A stretch of 64,000 bases of DNA. It comes from Pseudomonas lundensis. Its GTDB lineage: Bacteria; Pseudomonadota; Gammaproteobacteria; Pseudomonadales; Pseudomonadaceae. This document shows positions 8,404 to 17,647 of the stretch, piece by piece. The notes under the pieces were generated by a model. The model was given only the letters and a program-made list of their open reading frames with translations. It had not been told where the DNA came from and searched no databases. The DNA lies in assembly GCF_002269125.1 (NCBI RefSeq), contig NZ_NQKI01000007.1, forward strand, positions 1 through 64,000, in the 5' to 3' direction. Within the stretch, counting starts at the first letter, position 1, and every line of letters begins with the position of its first letter. The translations under genes and the position numbers were made by a program.

Positions 8404-8456
8404 GACCATCCTGTCATTCACAAATCCGGGAATACCTTCCCGATACGGAGCGCCCC

Positions 8457-8870
8457 ATGCTTCAACTCAAACGGATTATTGAAACCGCTCTTTACGTGAA
8501 AGATCTTACAGCAGCAAAAGATTTTTACTACAAAACCCTCCATTTGGAGGTGATGGTTGAGAGCGACGTGTTGATCGCGTTTAACGTAGGCGATCTCAAC
8601 ACGCTGCTGCTGTTTAAGCGCGGGGCGTCACTTGAGACCAAATACCTGAGCGGCGGCGAAATCCCCCCGCACGATGCCCACGGCAGAATTCACGTGTGCT
8701 TCGCCATCGACGCCGACGACATGCCTCGCTGGAAACAAAACCTGGCCGACAGCGACGTGGCCATCGAAGGCCGCACGCAATGGCCCAAGGGCGGTTCGAG
8801 CATTTATTTCCGCGACCCGGACCATAACCTCGTCGAATTGCTCACGCCGGGCTGTTGGCCGATTTACTGA
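8457..8870 (+). CDS. VOC (glyoxalase/bleomycin-resistance-fold) protein, candidate toxoflavin self-resistance
   Basis: A 137-residue vicinal-oxygen-chelate protein. The family repeats are visible as ETALYVKDLTAAKDFYYKTL at the start and IYFRDPDHNLVELLTPG at the end. Candidate metal ligands are E9, H79 (GRIHVCFAI) and the Glu of VELLTP. The start has GGAG six bases upstream. TflA/TxDE, which destroys toxoflavin in Paenibacillus, is a VOC enzyme, so a detoxifying role is an attractive inference here. This protein is shorter than TflA, however, and the family also includes glyoxalases, fosfomycin thioltransferases and dioxygenases. It is followed 23 bp later by the efflux genes and probably shares their transcript. 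Confidence 0.7.
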   Translation: MLQLKRIIETALYVKDLTAAKDFYYKTLHLEVMVESDVLIAFNVGDLNTLLLFKRGASLETKYLSGGEIPPHDAHGRIHVCFAIDADDMPRWKQNLADSDVAIEGRTQWPKGGSSIYFRDPDHNLVELLTPGCWPIY

Positions 8871-8893
8871 TTGCATCTTTAAGGAAAAAGACC

Positions 8894-10021
8894 ATGCCTC
8901 ACGTCGTTGCAAAAACCCGTCCGCTGATCCGGCACAAAACCCTCTGGGCCCTGATTGCTCTGGTGCTTGCGGGCGTGGCATGGGCGGTGTGGCGTTGGCA
9001 ACAACCTGCGGCGGCGGGGTATGTCGCGGCACCGGTAAAAGTGGCAGTGGCGCCGGTCAGTCGCCAGCCCTTCACCCGCTATCTGGAAGCCATCGGCGAG
9101 CTGGAAGCCGTGGAACAAGTCAGTGTCCCGGCCGAAATCGGCGGCCGTATCGTTGACCTGCCGATTGAGTCCGGGCAACGGGTTGAGCGCGGCCAGGTGC
9201 TGGTACGCCTCAACGATGCGCCGGAACGCGGGCAACAGGTGCGCCTGCAAGGTCAGGTGGACAACACCCGTGTGCGCCTTGATCGCCTGAAACAACTCAT
9301 TCACTCCAACGCGGTGTCGCGCGAAGCCCTGGACGATGCCCAGGCCGAATACACCACCGCACGCGGGGCCTTGCAGGAACTCATGGCCCAGATTGAACAG
9401 CGCACCATTCGCGCGCCATTTGCCGGAACGCTGGGTATTCGCAAAGTGCACGTGGGCCAATATGTGAACCCCGGCGATACCCTGATTAACCTGATCGGTA
9501 ACAAGGGGCTGTTCGTCAACTTCAGCGTGCCCGAACAAGCCTTGGCGCATTTCAAAACCGGCAGCCCCTTGCAGATTGAACTCGATGCCTTGCCCGGCCA
9601 AGCGGTCACGGCAGTGGTCAGCAGCGTCGACCCGTTTCTGGACCGCACCCGCACATTGAGTGTTCAAGCGCGCCTGCAAGCCCCCCCCGCGTCAGCACTG
9701 CCGCGCATGTTTGCGCGGGTGCGCCTGCCCCAGGCCATGCCGGAAAACACCTTGAGCCTGCCAGAAACCGCCGTCACCTACAGCGCCTATGGCGAAGACG
9801 TCTACGTGGTGCAACCGGCACATGATGAAAAAAGTGCGCCGACGGTACGCCGCGTGTCGGTCAAGACCGGCGAGCGCCGCGATGGATGGGTGGTGATCGA
9901 AAAAGGCCTGTCGGCCGATGATCAGGTCGTGACGTCGGGCCAGATCAAGCTCAGTGATGGCGTGAGCATCGAACCGGTAACCAGCACCGCTCTGGCCGCC
10001 GAACCAGGAGCGCAGAAGTGA
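8894..10021 (+). CDS. RND efflux membrane-fusion protein
   Basis: A 375-residue periplasmic adaptor. It has a single N-terminal membrane anchor (TLWALIALVLAGVAWAV), then barrel-sandwich and alpha-hairpin sequences (SVPAEIGGRIVDLPIESGQ, then VSREALDDAQAEYTTARGAL) and the beta-barrel motif APFAGTLGIRKVHVGQYV. The adaptor links the inner-membrane RND pump to an outer-membrane channel. The start chosen is the ATG after AAGGA; an upstream in-frame start lies inside the VOC gene. It overlaps the pump gene by 4 bp (GTGA). Its place next to the tox-like genes resembles the ToxFGHI export system of Burkholderia, so azapteridine export is plausible. Confidence 0.87.
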   Translation: MPHVVAKTRPLIRHKTLWALIALVLAGVAWAVWRWQQPAAAGYVAAPVKVAVAPVSRQPFTRYLEAIGELEAVEQVSVPAEIGGRIVDLPIESGQRVERGQVLVRLNDAPERGQQVRLQGQVDNTRVRLDRLKQLIHSNAVSREALDDAQAEYTTARGALQELMAQIEQRTIRAPFAGTLGIRKVHVGQYVNPGDTLINLIGNKGLFVNFSVPEQALAHFKTGSPLQIELDALPGQAVTAVVSSVDPFLDRTRTLSVQARLQAPPASALPRMFARVRLPQAMPENTLSLPETAVTYSAYGEDVYVVQPAHDEKSAPTVRRVSVKTGERRDGWVVIEKGLSADDQVVTSGQIKLSDGVSIEPVTSTALAAEPGAQK

Positions 10022-13000
10022 AATTCACTGACATATTCGTCCACCGCCCGGTGCTCGCCCTGGTGGTCAGCCTGATGATCCTGCTGGCCGGACTCAAAGC
10101 CTGGATGGGCCTGCCCGTGCGCCAGTACCCGCTGCTGGAAAGCTCGGTGATTACCGTCAGCACCGATTACCCCGGTGCGCCCGCCGAGTTGATGCAAGGC
10201 TTCATCACCCAACCGATCAACCAGTCGCTGGCATCAGTGGAAGGCGTCGATTACGTCAGTTCATCGTCGGTGCAGGGCCACAGCGTGATTACCCTGCGCA
10301 TGGCGCTCAACGAAGATTCGGCCAAGGCGCTCAGCGAAGTGATTGCCAAGGTCAATCAGGTCAAGTACCGCCTGCCCGAGCAAGCCTATGACCCGGTCAT
10401 CGAGCGCTCGGCCGGGGACTCCACGGCTGTGGCCTATGTCGGTTTTTCCAGCGACACCCTGTCCGCCGCGGCCTTGACCGACTACCTCAGCCGCGTGGTG
10501 CAGCCGTTGTTTTCCACCATTGAAGGGGTGGCCAAGGTCGACACCTTTGGCGGCCAGCGCCTGGCCATGCGCCTGTGGCTCGACCCGCAGCGCATGGCGG
10601 GCCACGGCATCAATGCCGAACAGGTGGAACAGGCGATTCGTGCCAACAACTTCCAGGCCGCACCCGGGCAGATCAAAGGCCACTACGTGGTGTCCTCGAT
10701 TCAGGTCAACAGCGACCTCAACACCCTCGATGAATTTCGCGACATGGTAATCAGCAACCGTGGCGACCACCTGCTGCGCCTGCGCGACATTGCCGAGATC
10801 GAACTGGGCTCCGCCGCCTATGAAACCAGCGCCCTGATGGACGCCAAACCCGCGGTTCATCTGGGCCTGTACGCCACGCCCAAAGGCAACCCGCTGCTGA
10901 TCGTCGACGGCATCAAGCGCCTGCTCCCCGACATCCAGAAAACCCTGCCGCCCGGTGTCGACGTGGCGCTGGCGTTCGAGACGGCGCACTTTATCGAAGC
11001 CTCGATTCTGGAGGTGATCGAGACCCTGCTTGAGGCGATTCTGATCGTGGTGGTGATCATCTTTCTGTGCCTGGGCTCATGGCGCACGGTACTGATCCCG
11101 ATCCTCAGCATCCCGTTGTCGATGCTCGGCGCGCTGGCACTGATGGCCATGTTCGGGTTCAGCATCAACCTGCTGACCTTGCTGGCCATGGTGCTGGCCA
11201 TCGGTCTGGTGGTGGACGACGCCATTGTGGTGACCGAGAACATCCATCGCCACATCAAGGAAGGCCGGGCGCCGCTTGACGCTGCGTTGGTCGGTGCACG
11301 GGAAATCGCCTCGCCGGTCATCGCCATGACCATTACCCTGGCGGCGGTGTACATGCCCATTGGCTTGATGAACGGCCTCACCGGCGCGCTGTTCAAGGAG
11401 TTTGCCCTGACGCTCGCCGGAGCGGTGCTGGTCTCCGGCGTGATCGCACTGACCCTGACCCCCGTGATGTGCGCCAAACTCCTGCCCCCCGGTCAGAGTG
11501 AAGGGCGCATGAGCCTGTTGGCCGAGCACTTCTTTCATCGTCTGTCGCGGCTCTATCAACGTGGGCTGGTGCACTCGCTGCGCGCCCGCGGCGCGGTACT
11601 TGCGTTCGGCCTGCTGGTGCTGCTCAGCCTGCCGCTGCTGTACGGCCACGCGGACAAGGAACTGGCGCCCAATGAAGATCAGGGCAACCTGCTGCTGGCG
11701 ATCAAATCCCCGCAGCACGCCAACCTCGATTTCGTCGAGCGCTACGCTTACCAACTGAGCGACCTGCTGGCCAACATTCCGGAAACCACCAGCACCTGGA
11801 TCATCAACGGCACCGACGGCGTTGCAGCAAGCTTCGCCGGGATCAACTTCAGCGAATGGGGCCAGCGCGACCGCAGCGCGGCGCAGATCCAGAACGAGTT
11901 ACAACAACAGGTGGACGCCGTGGAAGGCAACTCGATCTTTGTCTTCCAGATGCCGCCCCTGCCCGCCTCCACCGGTGGTTTGCCGGTGCAACTGGTGATT
12001 CGCAGCACCGAGGATTACCGCGCGCTGTATCAAACCATGCAGGACATCAAGCAACAGGCGCGGGCCAGCGGCCTGTTCGCGGTGGTCGACAGTGATCTGG
12101 ATTTCAACAACCCGGTGACTGAAGTGCGCATCGACCGCAGCAAAGCCAACAGCCTCGGCATTCGTCTGCAAGACATCGCCAGCACACTGGCGGTGCTGGT
12201 GGGCGAAAACTACACCAACCGCTTTGGTTTGCAGGGCCGCTCCTACGACGTGATCCCGCAGACGCAAGCCGAACACCGCCTGACCCCGGACGCTCTCAAC
12301 GGCTTCTACGTCAGCACCGACAGCGGCGTGCAAGTACCACTCTCGACCGTGGTCAGCCTGCACAGTGACATCCAGCCCAACCGCCTCAAACAGTTCAACC
12401 AGCAAAACTCGGCCACCTTTCAGGGCATCCCGGCCCCGGGCGTGAGCCTTGGCGAAGCAGTGGCTTTTCTGGCCAATCAGAGCGCGCAATTGCCCGCCAG
12501 TTTCAGCCACGACTGGCAATCGGACTCGCGGCAATTCATTCACGAAGGCAACGCGCTGATGCTGACCTTTGTGTTCGCCATCATCGTCATTTATATGGTG
12601 CTGGCCGCACAGTATGAGAGCCTGCGCGACCCGCTGATCATCCTGATTACCGTGCCCCTGTCGATCTGCGGCGCCCTGATCCCGCTGGCGCTGGGTTGGG
12701 CGACGCTCAACATCTACACACAAATCGGCCTGGTGACGCTGATCGGTCTGATCAGCAAGCACGGGATTCTGATGGTCGAGTTTGCGAACGAACTGCAACA
12801 GGCCAGCGGCTGCTCCCCAGCCCATGCCATCATCCGCTCGGCACGCATCCGCTTGCGCCCGATCCTGATGACCACCGCCGCCATGGTCGTGGGCCTGGTG
12901 CCGCTCCTGTTTGCCAGCGGCGCAGGGGCCAGCAGCCGATTCGGGTTGGGGATCGTCATTGTGGTGGGGATGGTCGTGGGCACGTTGTTCACGCTGTTTG

Positions 13001-13104
13001 TATTGCCGTCGATCTACACCCTGATCTCAAAACGGCACACAGCACCGGAGCCCTACGGGATATCGCTGGAAAAAGCCCCCTACGGCAGGCCTGAAACCCT
13101 GTAA
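10018..13104 (+). CDS. RND-family multidrug efflux pump
   Basis: A 1028-residue inner-membrane proton-driven RND transporter of full family length. Recognisable parts are the first helix (VHRPVLALVVSLMILLAGL), the TM4 proton-relay segment IGLVVDDAIVVTENIHRH with paired aspartates, two large periplasmic loops, and the second-half helices near 840-1010 (VIYMVLAAQYESLRDPLIIL, then HGILMVEFANELQ). It starts at GTG overlapping the adaptor stop. No outer-membrane factor gene follows, so it must borrow a channel such as OprM/TolC encoded elsewhere. Substrate is unknown from sequence; the neighbours suggest export of a toxoflavin-like compound. Confidence 0.88.
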   Translation: MKFTDIFVHRPVLALVVSLMILLAGLKAWMGLPVRQYPLLESSVITVSTDYPGAPAELMQGFITQPINQSLASVEGVDYVSSSSVQGHSVITLRMALNEDSAKALSEVIAKVNQVKYRLPEQAYDPVIERSAGDSTAVAYVGFSSDTLSAAALTDYLSRVVQPLFSTIEGVAKVDTFGGQRLAMRLWLDPQRMAGHGINAEQVEQAIRANNFQAAPGQIKGHYVVSSIQVNSDLNTLDEFRDMVISNRGDHLLRLRDIAEIELGSAAYETSALMDAKPAVHLGLYATPKGNPLLIVDGIKRLLPDIQKTLPPGVDVALAFETAHFIEASILEVIETLLEAILIVVVIIFLCLGSWRTVLIPILSIPLSMLGALALMAMFGFSINLLTLLAMVLAIGLVVDDAIVVTENIHRHIKEGRAPLDAALVGAREIASPVIAMTITLAAVYMPIGLMNGLTGALFKEFALTLAGAVLVSGVIALTLTPVMCAKLLPPGQSEGRMSLLAEHFFHRLSRLYQRGLVHSLRARGAVLAFGLLVLLSLPLLYGHADKELAPNEDQGNLLLAIKSPQHANLDFVERYAYQLSDLLANIPETTSTWIINGTDGVAASFAGINFSEWGQRDRSAAQIQNELQQQVDAVEGNSIFVFQMPPLPASTGGLPVQLVIRSTEDYRALYQTMQDIKQQARASGLFAVVDSDLDFNNPVTEVRIDRSKANSLGIRLQDIASTLAVLVGENYTNRFGLQGRSYDVIPQTQAEHRLTPDALNGFYVSTDSGVQVPLSTVVSLHSDIQPNRLKQFNQQNSATFQGIPAPGVSLGEAVAFLANQSAQLPASFSHDWQSDSRQFIHEGNALMLTFVFAIIVIYMVLAAQYESLRDPLIILITVPLSICGALIPLALGWATLNIYTQIGLVTLIGLISKHGILMVEFANELQQASGCSPAHAIIRSARIRLRPILMTTAAMVVGLVPLLFASGAGASSRFGLGIVIVVGMVVGTLFTLFVLPSIYTLISKRHTAPEPYGISLEKAPYGRPETL

Positions 13105-13119
13105 AAAGCCTGCGAACCA

Positions 13120-13139
13120 GGGCCAGCCCGCGCTGGCCC
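13120..13139. terminator. GC-rich hairpin between convergent RND and tle1 genes
   Basis: A perfect 8-bp stem, GGGCCAGC and GCTGGCCC, with a 4-base CCGC loop, 15 bp after the RND pump stop and 10 bp before the convergent phospholipase gene ends. It is well placed to end both transcripts. It lacks a T-tract on either strand, so it may only impede read-through or stabilise mRNA 3' ends. Confidence 0.5.
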
Positions 13140-13149
13140 ACCACCGCCG

Positions 13150-15780
13150 CTACACAATCGACTCGATATCAAAATCGTAGGGCTTGCCGATGACGTAGCC
13201 GCCGACCAGCGCTGCGATGGCCTGATCATTAGGGTCGATCTCCGCGACGCCGCGCCGGGTGGCTGGGTAGGCCGACCGTTTCGCGACCTCCGCTTTACTT
13301 GGGACGGGGAGCTCGGCGGGTTCGCCTTTGAGGATGGCGATCAGGTCTTCGGTCGTGGCAGTGGCTTCGCTCAGCAGGGGCGCCAGCGGCAAGGCCTGGG
13401 CGGCTTTGACGGCGCTGGCCGTGTCTTTGCTGAAGGCGCGGATTGAGGTCAGCCCTTCAACCATGGGCAGGGCGCGGCGCGTCACGGTGTCAAACGCGCT
13501 GATGCTCGGGAAGCCCACTTTGCCGCGAAACACCGGGGTGCCGAGGGTCGGGATCATCAGCCCCATCAGAAAGCGCGGGTCATGGCGTTTGACGCTCAGG
13601 CCGATGCTGGCCACGGCCACCGCCACGCCCACCACGCGCTCAGTGGTCACCAGCAGCGTCAATTCATTGTTGGACTCGTTGTCGAAAAAAATGCCGCGGT
13701 AACGGAAGTAATCACTGAACAGCTCGCGTTCATTCAACTGCGCGTTCATGAACCAGGCGCGGGAGTCATGCACATGCTCATCAAACAGGCGGATGATCGG
13801 CAACACACGGTCGTTCAACGCCTTGCCATCATGACCAAACAGTTGCCCATAGCTGATCTCTCCATCCCTGCGCATATCGGCATAGTGCTGCGCTTCATCC
13901 TGCTCATTGGTCATGTAGACCAACCCGCCGAAAAACGTGTTGCCAAGCGTTCCAAAACTGATTATCTCGCTGAGGTTCAGGTTCCACTCCGGCACGTAGT
14001 CGCGTCGAAAATCGGCCATGGCATTGCGCAATTGCCGGTAATCAAGGGACGGTTCGTACACCTTGCTGGTGTTGAACCTCTGCACGGGCGTGGTCTTGCT
14101 GCGTTCCTCGTACTGCTTTTTGATGGCTTCGTTGGCTTTTTTTTCGGCCTGCTGGACCTCGGTCCAAACGGGAGCAGGCGCGCCCGCCAGCGCGGCAACA
14201 TCTTCCTTGAGTTGCATGGCGTGCAACGCGTTGAAAGCATCGGCCTCGTCAGGGTTCATGTCTTTGGTCGGGCCATCCCTCATCACATCGCTGTAAGACT
14301 GCGTATCCGTGGCCCGGCCCTTGGCATAACGGCTGATCCGCCAACCGGTGATCAACCCCGCCTCGCGCCTCATCACCTCCTCCAGCGGACCATTGTCCAT
14401 GGCATTGAGCCAGGTGTTGAAACGGGTGATGACGGTGGGGCCTACGTCGAATTCAAGATAAGTAGGGTCACTCATAACCAGCCAAGGTCGTTCTTTTTTT
14501 AACTTTTCAGTGAAGATTTTACTGGGGGCCTGCAACGGCGCCCCGACCTTATAGGCCTCGTCATACATGTGGTGCAAAGCAATCTGCGACACCACTTCAT
14601 GCCCACCCTCCGACGCCCTCCCCTGATCGCCGGGCGGGTAACCGCCGCCCACATCGGAGTGCATGCCGGGGTAGATGTACTCCGCCGTGCCTGCGCGATA
14701 AGTGGACGGGCACATCGGATCGTCCGGGTCGGCTTTGCGCCGAATGGAATCCACCGGGAAGCAACTGCGCTGTTCATGGGCCGCCACCATGTGCACGCAA
14801 TGCTCAAGGAAGGCCTCGTCATCGCTCAGGCGCAGGCTGCCATCGGCCCACCCCATGTGCCCGGCGGCAAAGGGCACCATATACGGTATCCCCACCGACG
14901 CCACGGTATCGAACAGGCCCATGAACACGATCTTGATGGGCAGGCCAGCGAACAGGTAGCACGTGCTGCCCTCCACCTCGACCTTGGTCAGGGCTTCCAG
15001 CCAGTTGGCAAACGTCCGCGCCTGGGCTGCGCCACGGGAAAAGCCATACACAAACAAACGCACGGCTTTTATTTCAGCAATGGTTTTAGACGTGTGTGCA
15101 GCGTCAATCTGGCTTTTGAGTTCGGCCAGCGGGGCGGCCAGTACTTCCTGGCGGCGGGTATAGCTGTTTTTGAAAAGCGAAACGCCGAGTAAGTCTTCGG
15201 TGAGGCTGGTGCCCATATCTTTAACAAGGTTGTAACTCTCTTTTATGGTCAGAGGTTTTTGGCCGCACGCTTTCTTTAGCGCATCAATCAAGCGAGTAAT
15301 GCCCCAATTGATTCGATTCTCACCGCCAACCGCCGTTTTCAGGCCGTCACTGTTGGGTTCAAATTCATGTATTTCCTTGAACTCGGTCCCGACACCTTGC
15401 ATGTAATAAGCATAAAACCCCTCTCGCCTCACCACTTCATCTTCAGTACGGCCCAAACTCGCGTGGTAAAGACGCGCCACATTGGTTGTGGTGGAAGGCG
15501 TGGCCAAACTGTCGGACGGCTCATGGTTGTTCGTACCGTCAAAACACAGGCTGATCGTCACAATTTTCATGCACGGGGCGCCCGCGTACGCGTGCCCCGC
15601 AGCCCAAGCCGCACTCATCGCTGCTTGCTCAAAACTATGGAAGGCCGCTTGTTGCTTTCGATAATTGCGCAACACATCACCCGGCGTTTTTGGCAGCAAC
15701 CCGTCTTCCTTGAAATAAGGCGTAGGGCTCATAAATTCCGGAGCCGGTTTTTTGGAAGATGAATTCATGGTTGTGGACAT
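13150..15780 (-). CDS. tle1: Tle1-like T6SS phospholipase effector (DUF2235)
   Basis: An 876-residue protein of the DUF2235 alpha/beta-hydrolase family, the family of the T6SS antibacterial phospholipase Tle1. The N-terminal motif SLCFDGTNNHEP (78-88), the nucleophile elbow YGFSRGAA with Ser248, and HSDVGGGY with Asp376 are all present. Tle1 enzymes are delivered into rival cells and hydrolyse membrane phospholipids. The 3' third (from about 600) is variable and includes a hydrophobic stretch near 745. Its ATG lies inside the last codons of the upstream immunity gene (16-bp overlap). The gene is the last of vgrG-DUF4123-tli-tli-tle1, so delivery by that VgrG is the natural inference. Confidence 0.88.
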   Translation of the reverse strand: MSTTMNSSSKKPAPEFMSPTPYFKEDGLLPKTPGDVLRNYRKQQAAFHSFEQAAMSAAWAAGHAYAGAPCMKIVTISLCFDGTNNHEPSDSLATPSTTTNVARLYHASLGRTEDEVVRREGFYAYYMQGVGTEFKEIHEFEPNSDGLKTAVGGENRINWGITRLIDALKKACGQKPLTIKESYNLVKDMGTSLTEDLLGVSLFKNSYTRRQEVLAAPLAELKSQIDAAHTSKTIAEIKAVRLFVYGFSRGAAQARTFANWLEALTKVEVEGSTCYLFAGLPIKIVFMGLFDTVASVGIPYMVPFAAGHMGWADGSLRLSDDEAFLEHCVHMVAAHEQRSCFPVDSIRRKADPDDPMCPSTYRAGTAEYIYPGMHSDVGGGYPPGDQGRASEGGHEVVSQIALHHMYDEAYKVGAPLQAPSKIFTEKLKKERPWLVMSDPTYLEFDVGPTVITRFNTWLNAMDNGPLEEVMRREAGLITGWRISRYAKGRATDTQSYSDVMRDGPTKDMNPDEADAFNALHAMQLKEDVAALAGAPAPVWTEVQQAEKKANEAIKKQYEERSKTTPVQRFNTSKVYEPSLDYRQLRNAMADFRRDYVPEWNLNLSEIISFGTLGNTFFGGLVYMTNEQDEAQHYADMRRDGEISYGQLFGHDGKALNDRVLPIIRLFDEHVHDSRAWFMNAQLNERELFSDYFRYRGIFFDNESNNELTLLVTTERVVGVAVAVASIGLSVKRHDPRFLMGLMIPTLGTPVFRGKVGFPSISAFDTVTRRALPMVEGLTSIRAFSKDTASAVKAAQALPLAPLLSEATATTEDLIAILKGEPAELPVPSKAEVAKRSAYPATRRGVAEIDPNDQAIAALVGGYVIGKPYDFDIESIV

Positions 15781-16298
15781 GTGGCGGGCTCCTGCATTTT
15801 TTGAGGGAAGTGAAACGGATAATCAGGACGACCCGGATAAGTCGCCCCAGCAGAAACGGCTACTTGGTTACAAGGCAGGAAATGCACATTTACAATTCCT
15901 AAATCCTCGTACTGCGCAACCGGCACAACGGCACGATGATGGGTGTACTTCGCTTCATGCGCTCTGGCTGCTTTGCGCCAAGCATCAGAAAACGGTGGAT
16001 CAGGCCAATTGACTGAGTCATACGGATTCGAATCCTTCTCCCACTCAACTACCACCGTCAGCCCGGGGTGCCATTTCACAGGCAGCGACGCGCAGCAATT
16101 CTGTTTGCCGCCGCCGCTATAAGGGCTGATGTTCGGTCCGCCGCCCCGATTCACAGAAAACCGGTTAATCGCCGCAGAGGTATGGCTATAACCCTCAATG
16201 GGTGCACCCAGACGCACGGGCTTTGGCGGTGTGCAGCCCTGCAACGAAAGACCGCTGACCAACGTCAGCCACAGGACTCGGATCAGGATTCTGGACAT
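15765..16298 (-). CDS. tli1: Tle1 immunity lipoprotein, second copy (DUF3304-like)
   Basis: A 177-residue predicted lipoprotein. The signal peptide (MSRILIRVLWLTLVSGLSLQ) ends at a lipobox Cys in LSLQGC. Such periplasmic lipoproteins next to tle genes bind and neutralise the phospholipase. It is a tandem duplicate of the upstream gene at 16283-16804. The first roughly 65 mature residues are nearly identical (GCTPPKPVRLGAPIEGYSH onward), while the part from about residue 95 has diverged except for FSDAW, YTHHRAVVPVA, VNVHFLPCNQV and the shared end PQKMQEPATCP. Its start codon is inside the last codons of the first copy, and the tle1 start is inside its own last codons, each a 16-bp overlap. 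Confidence 0.82.
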   Translation of the reverse strand: MSRILIRVLWLTLVSGLSLQGCTPPKPVRLGAPIEGYSHTSAAINRFSVNRGGGPNISPYSGGGKQNCCASLPVKWHPGLTVVVEWEKDSNPYDSVNWPDPPFSDAWRKAARAHEAKYTHHRAVVPVAQYEDLGIVNVHFLPCNQVAVSAGATYPGRPDYPFHFPQKMQEPATCPQP

Positions 16299-16804
16299 GT
16301 GGCGGGCTCCTGCATTTTTTGAGGAAATTGATAAGGGTAATTGGGCGTTCCGGGCATCATGAGCCCGGCGGTAACTACCACTTGGTTGCACGGCAAAAAG
16401 TGCACGTTCACGACTCGCAACCGTTCATACCGCGCAACAGGCACAACCGCACGATGATGGGTGTAACGCGTTTTGTGTTCTTCCATGCGTTTAGTCCACG
16501 CATCAGAAAATATCCGTTCAGGCCAGCGTCCATAGGCATACGGATCAGGATCCTTCTCCCACTCAACCACCACCGTCAGCCCGGGGTGCCATTTCACAGG
16601 CAGTGACGCGCAGCAATTCTGTTTGCCGCCGCCGCTGTAAGGGCTGATGTTCGGCCCGCCCGCCCCATTCACAGAAAACCGGTTAATCGCCGCCGAGGTA
16701 TGGCTGTATCCCTCGATGGGTGCACCCAGACGCACGGGCTTTGGCGGGGTGCAGCCTTGCAGCGCCAGGTAGGTGATCGCCAGGATCCAGGCTGTGCGTG
16801 TCAT
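16283..16804 (-). CDS. tli1: Tle1 immunity lipoprotein, first copy (DUF3304-like)
   Basis: A 173-residue predicted lipoprotein whose signal peptide ends in the lipobox LALQGC. It contains PNISPYSGGGKQNCCASLPV and WHPGLTVVVEWEKDPDPY, shared almost exactly with the second copy downstream. The start overlaps the DUF4123 gene stop by 4 bp (ATGA). As a cognate immunity protein it would sit in the periplasm and block self- or sibling-delivered Tle1. Two copies could give dosage or recognise two effector variants; divergence of the C-terminal half favours different binding specificities. The assignment to DUF3304/Tli1 rests on gene context and overall features. Confidence 0.82.
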   Translation of the reverse strand: MTRTAWILAITYLALQGCTPPKPVRLGAPIEGYSHTSAAINRFSVNGAGGPNISPYSGGGKQNCCASLPVKWHPGLTVVVEWEKDPDPYAYGRWPERIFSDAWTKRMEEHKTRYTHHRAVVPVARYERLRVVNVHFLPCNQVVVTAGLMMPGTPNYPYQFPQKMQEPATCPES

Positions 16805-17610
16805 GAGGTGGCCTCGTTGTCGCTGAGGCTCAGGGGACGCAGCTCACTCAGTGCACTGACGATGAAGGTTTCATGCTGCGGCTTTTCCAACTGCTGACGA
16901 CTGAGGTCCAGGTGGATGCCCGTCAGACAACGAATCAGGGATTCATGGGAGGTGAACCCATAGTGAGGCGGCGTGCAGTCGTTGTTTTTGATCCATTGGA
17001 GGGCCGCGCTCACGGCGTGCAGGTGCTCGATCTGCGCGTTGCTCAGGGTCAGGCAGGTCAGGCCGTTGTGGCCTCTGGGGTTGATATCCAGGCCTGAGAG
17101 CGAGGCTTTTTTGCCATCGTGGTCGATCCAGTGCCAGCGGCACACAGGCCCGTGGAATGGCTTGAGTTGCTCAGGATCAAGCTGCTCACAAAAAGGCCTG
17201 AACAGGCGCGTGTCGTAGTAGCGCAACACACCGCTGTGGGTGCCTTTATTCCAGGTCGCTTGGGTGGCGCCACGCAAGTGCGCGGTCAGCTTGTCGAAGG
17301 GCCAGCGGCTGATCAGGGCCAGCACACCGAAGTGCGCGTGCACGGCAGTGAGCAAGTCAACCGCCGCCGCATACTGCGCTTGATTGCCCAGGGTAATGCG
17401 GACTAATGCAGGCCCCTGGTGGGCCAACGCCTGCTCCGGCGTGTGCTCAAATAGCCAGGCGAATTCCGGCTCAGGGGCCTGTTTCAGTAGCGGCAGTAAC
17501 AGCAAGTCAGGCAGGACGGCACCGTTTAGCAGCAGATCCAGATGCTGGATGCCCGTCGTGCGCGCCTCGTCCATCAAGTAATGCAGCCAGTCTTTTGCGG
17601 TCAATATCAT
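16801..17610 (-). CDS. DUF4123 T6SS effector adaptor/chaperone
   Basis: A 269-residue cytoplasmic protein of the DUF4123 (Tap/TEC) type. Such proteins load an effector onto its VgrG without being secreted. Features include RYYDTRLFRPFCEQLDPEQL near residue 130-150 and WHWIDHDG, typical of this family, plus a C-terminal extension. The start used (MILTAKDWLHYLMDE) follows a purine-rich stretch and lies 37 bp after the vgrG stop; upstream in-frame codons overlap vgrG and look non-coding. Position between vgrG and the immunity/effector genes makes it the presumed adaptor for the Tle1 protein. Confidence 0.82.
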   Translation of the reverse strand: MILTAKDWLHYLMDEARTTGIQHLDLLLNGAVLPDLLLLPLLKQAPEPEFAWLFEHTPEQALAHQGPALVRITLGNQAQYAAAVDLLTAVHAHFGVLALISRWPFDKLTAHLRGATQATWNKGTHSGVLRYYDTRLFRPFCEQLDPEQLKPFHGPVCRWHWIDHDGKKASLSGLDINPRGHNGLTCLTLSNAQIEHLHAVSAALQWIKNNDCTPPHYGFTSHESLIRCLTGIHLDLSRQQLEKPQHETFIVSALSELRPLSLSDNEATS

Positions 17611-17647
17611 GGCTTTCTCTTCTCTTATTGTTTTTGCTACAGACGAC

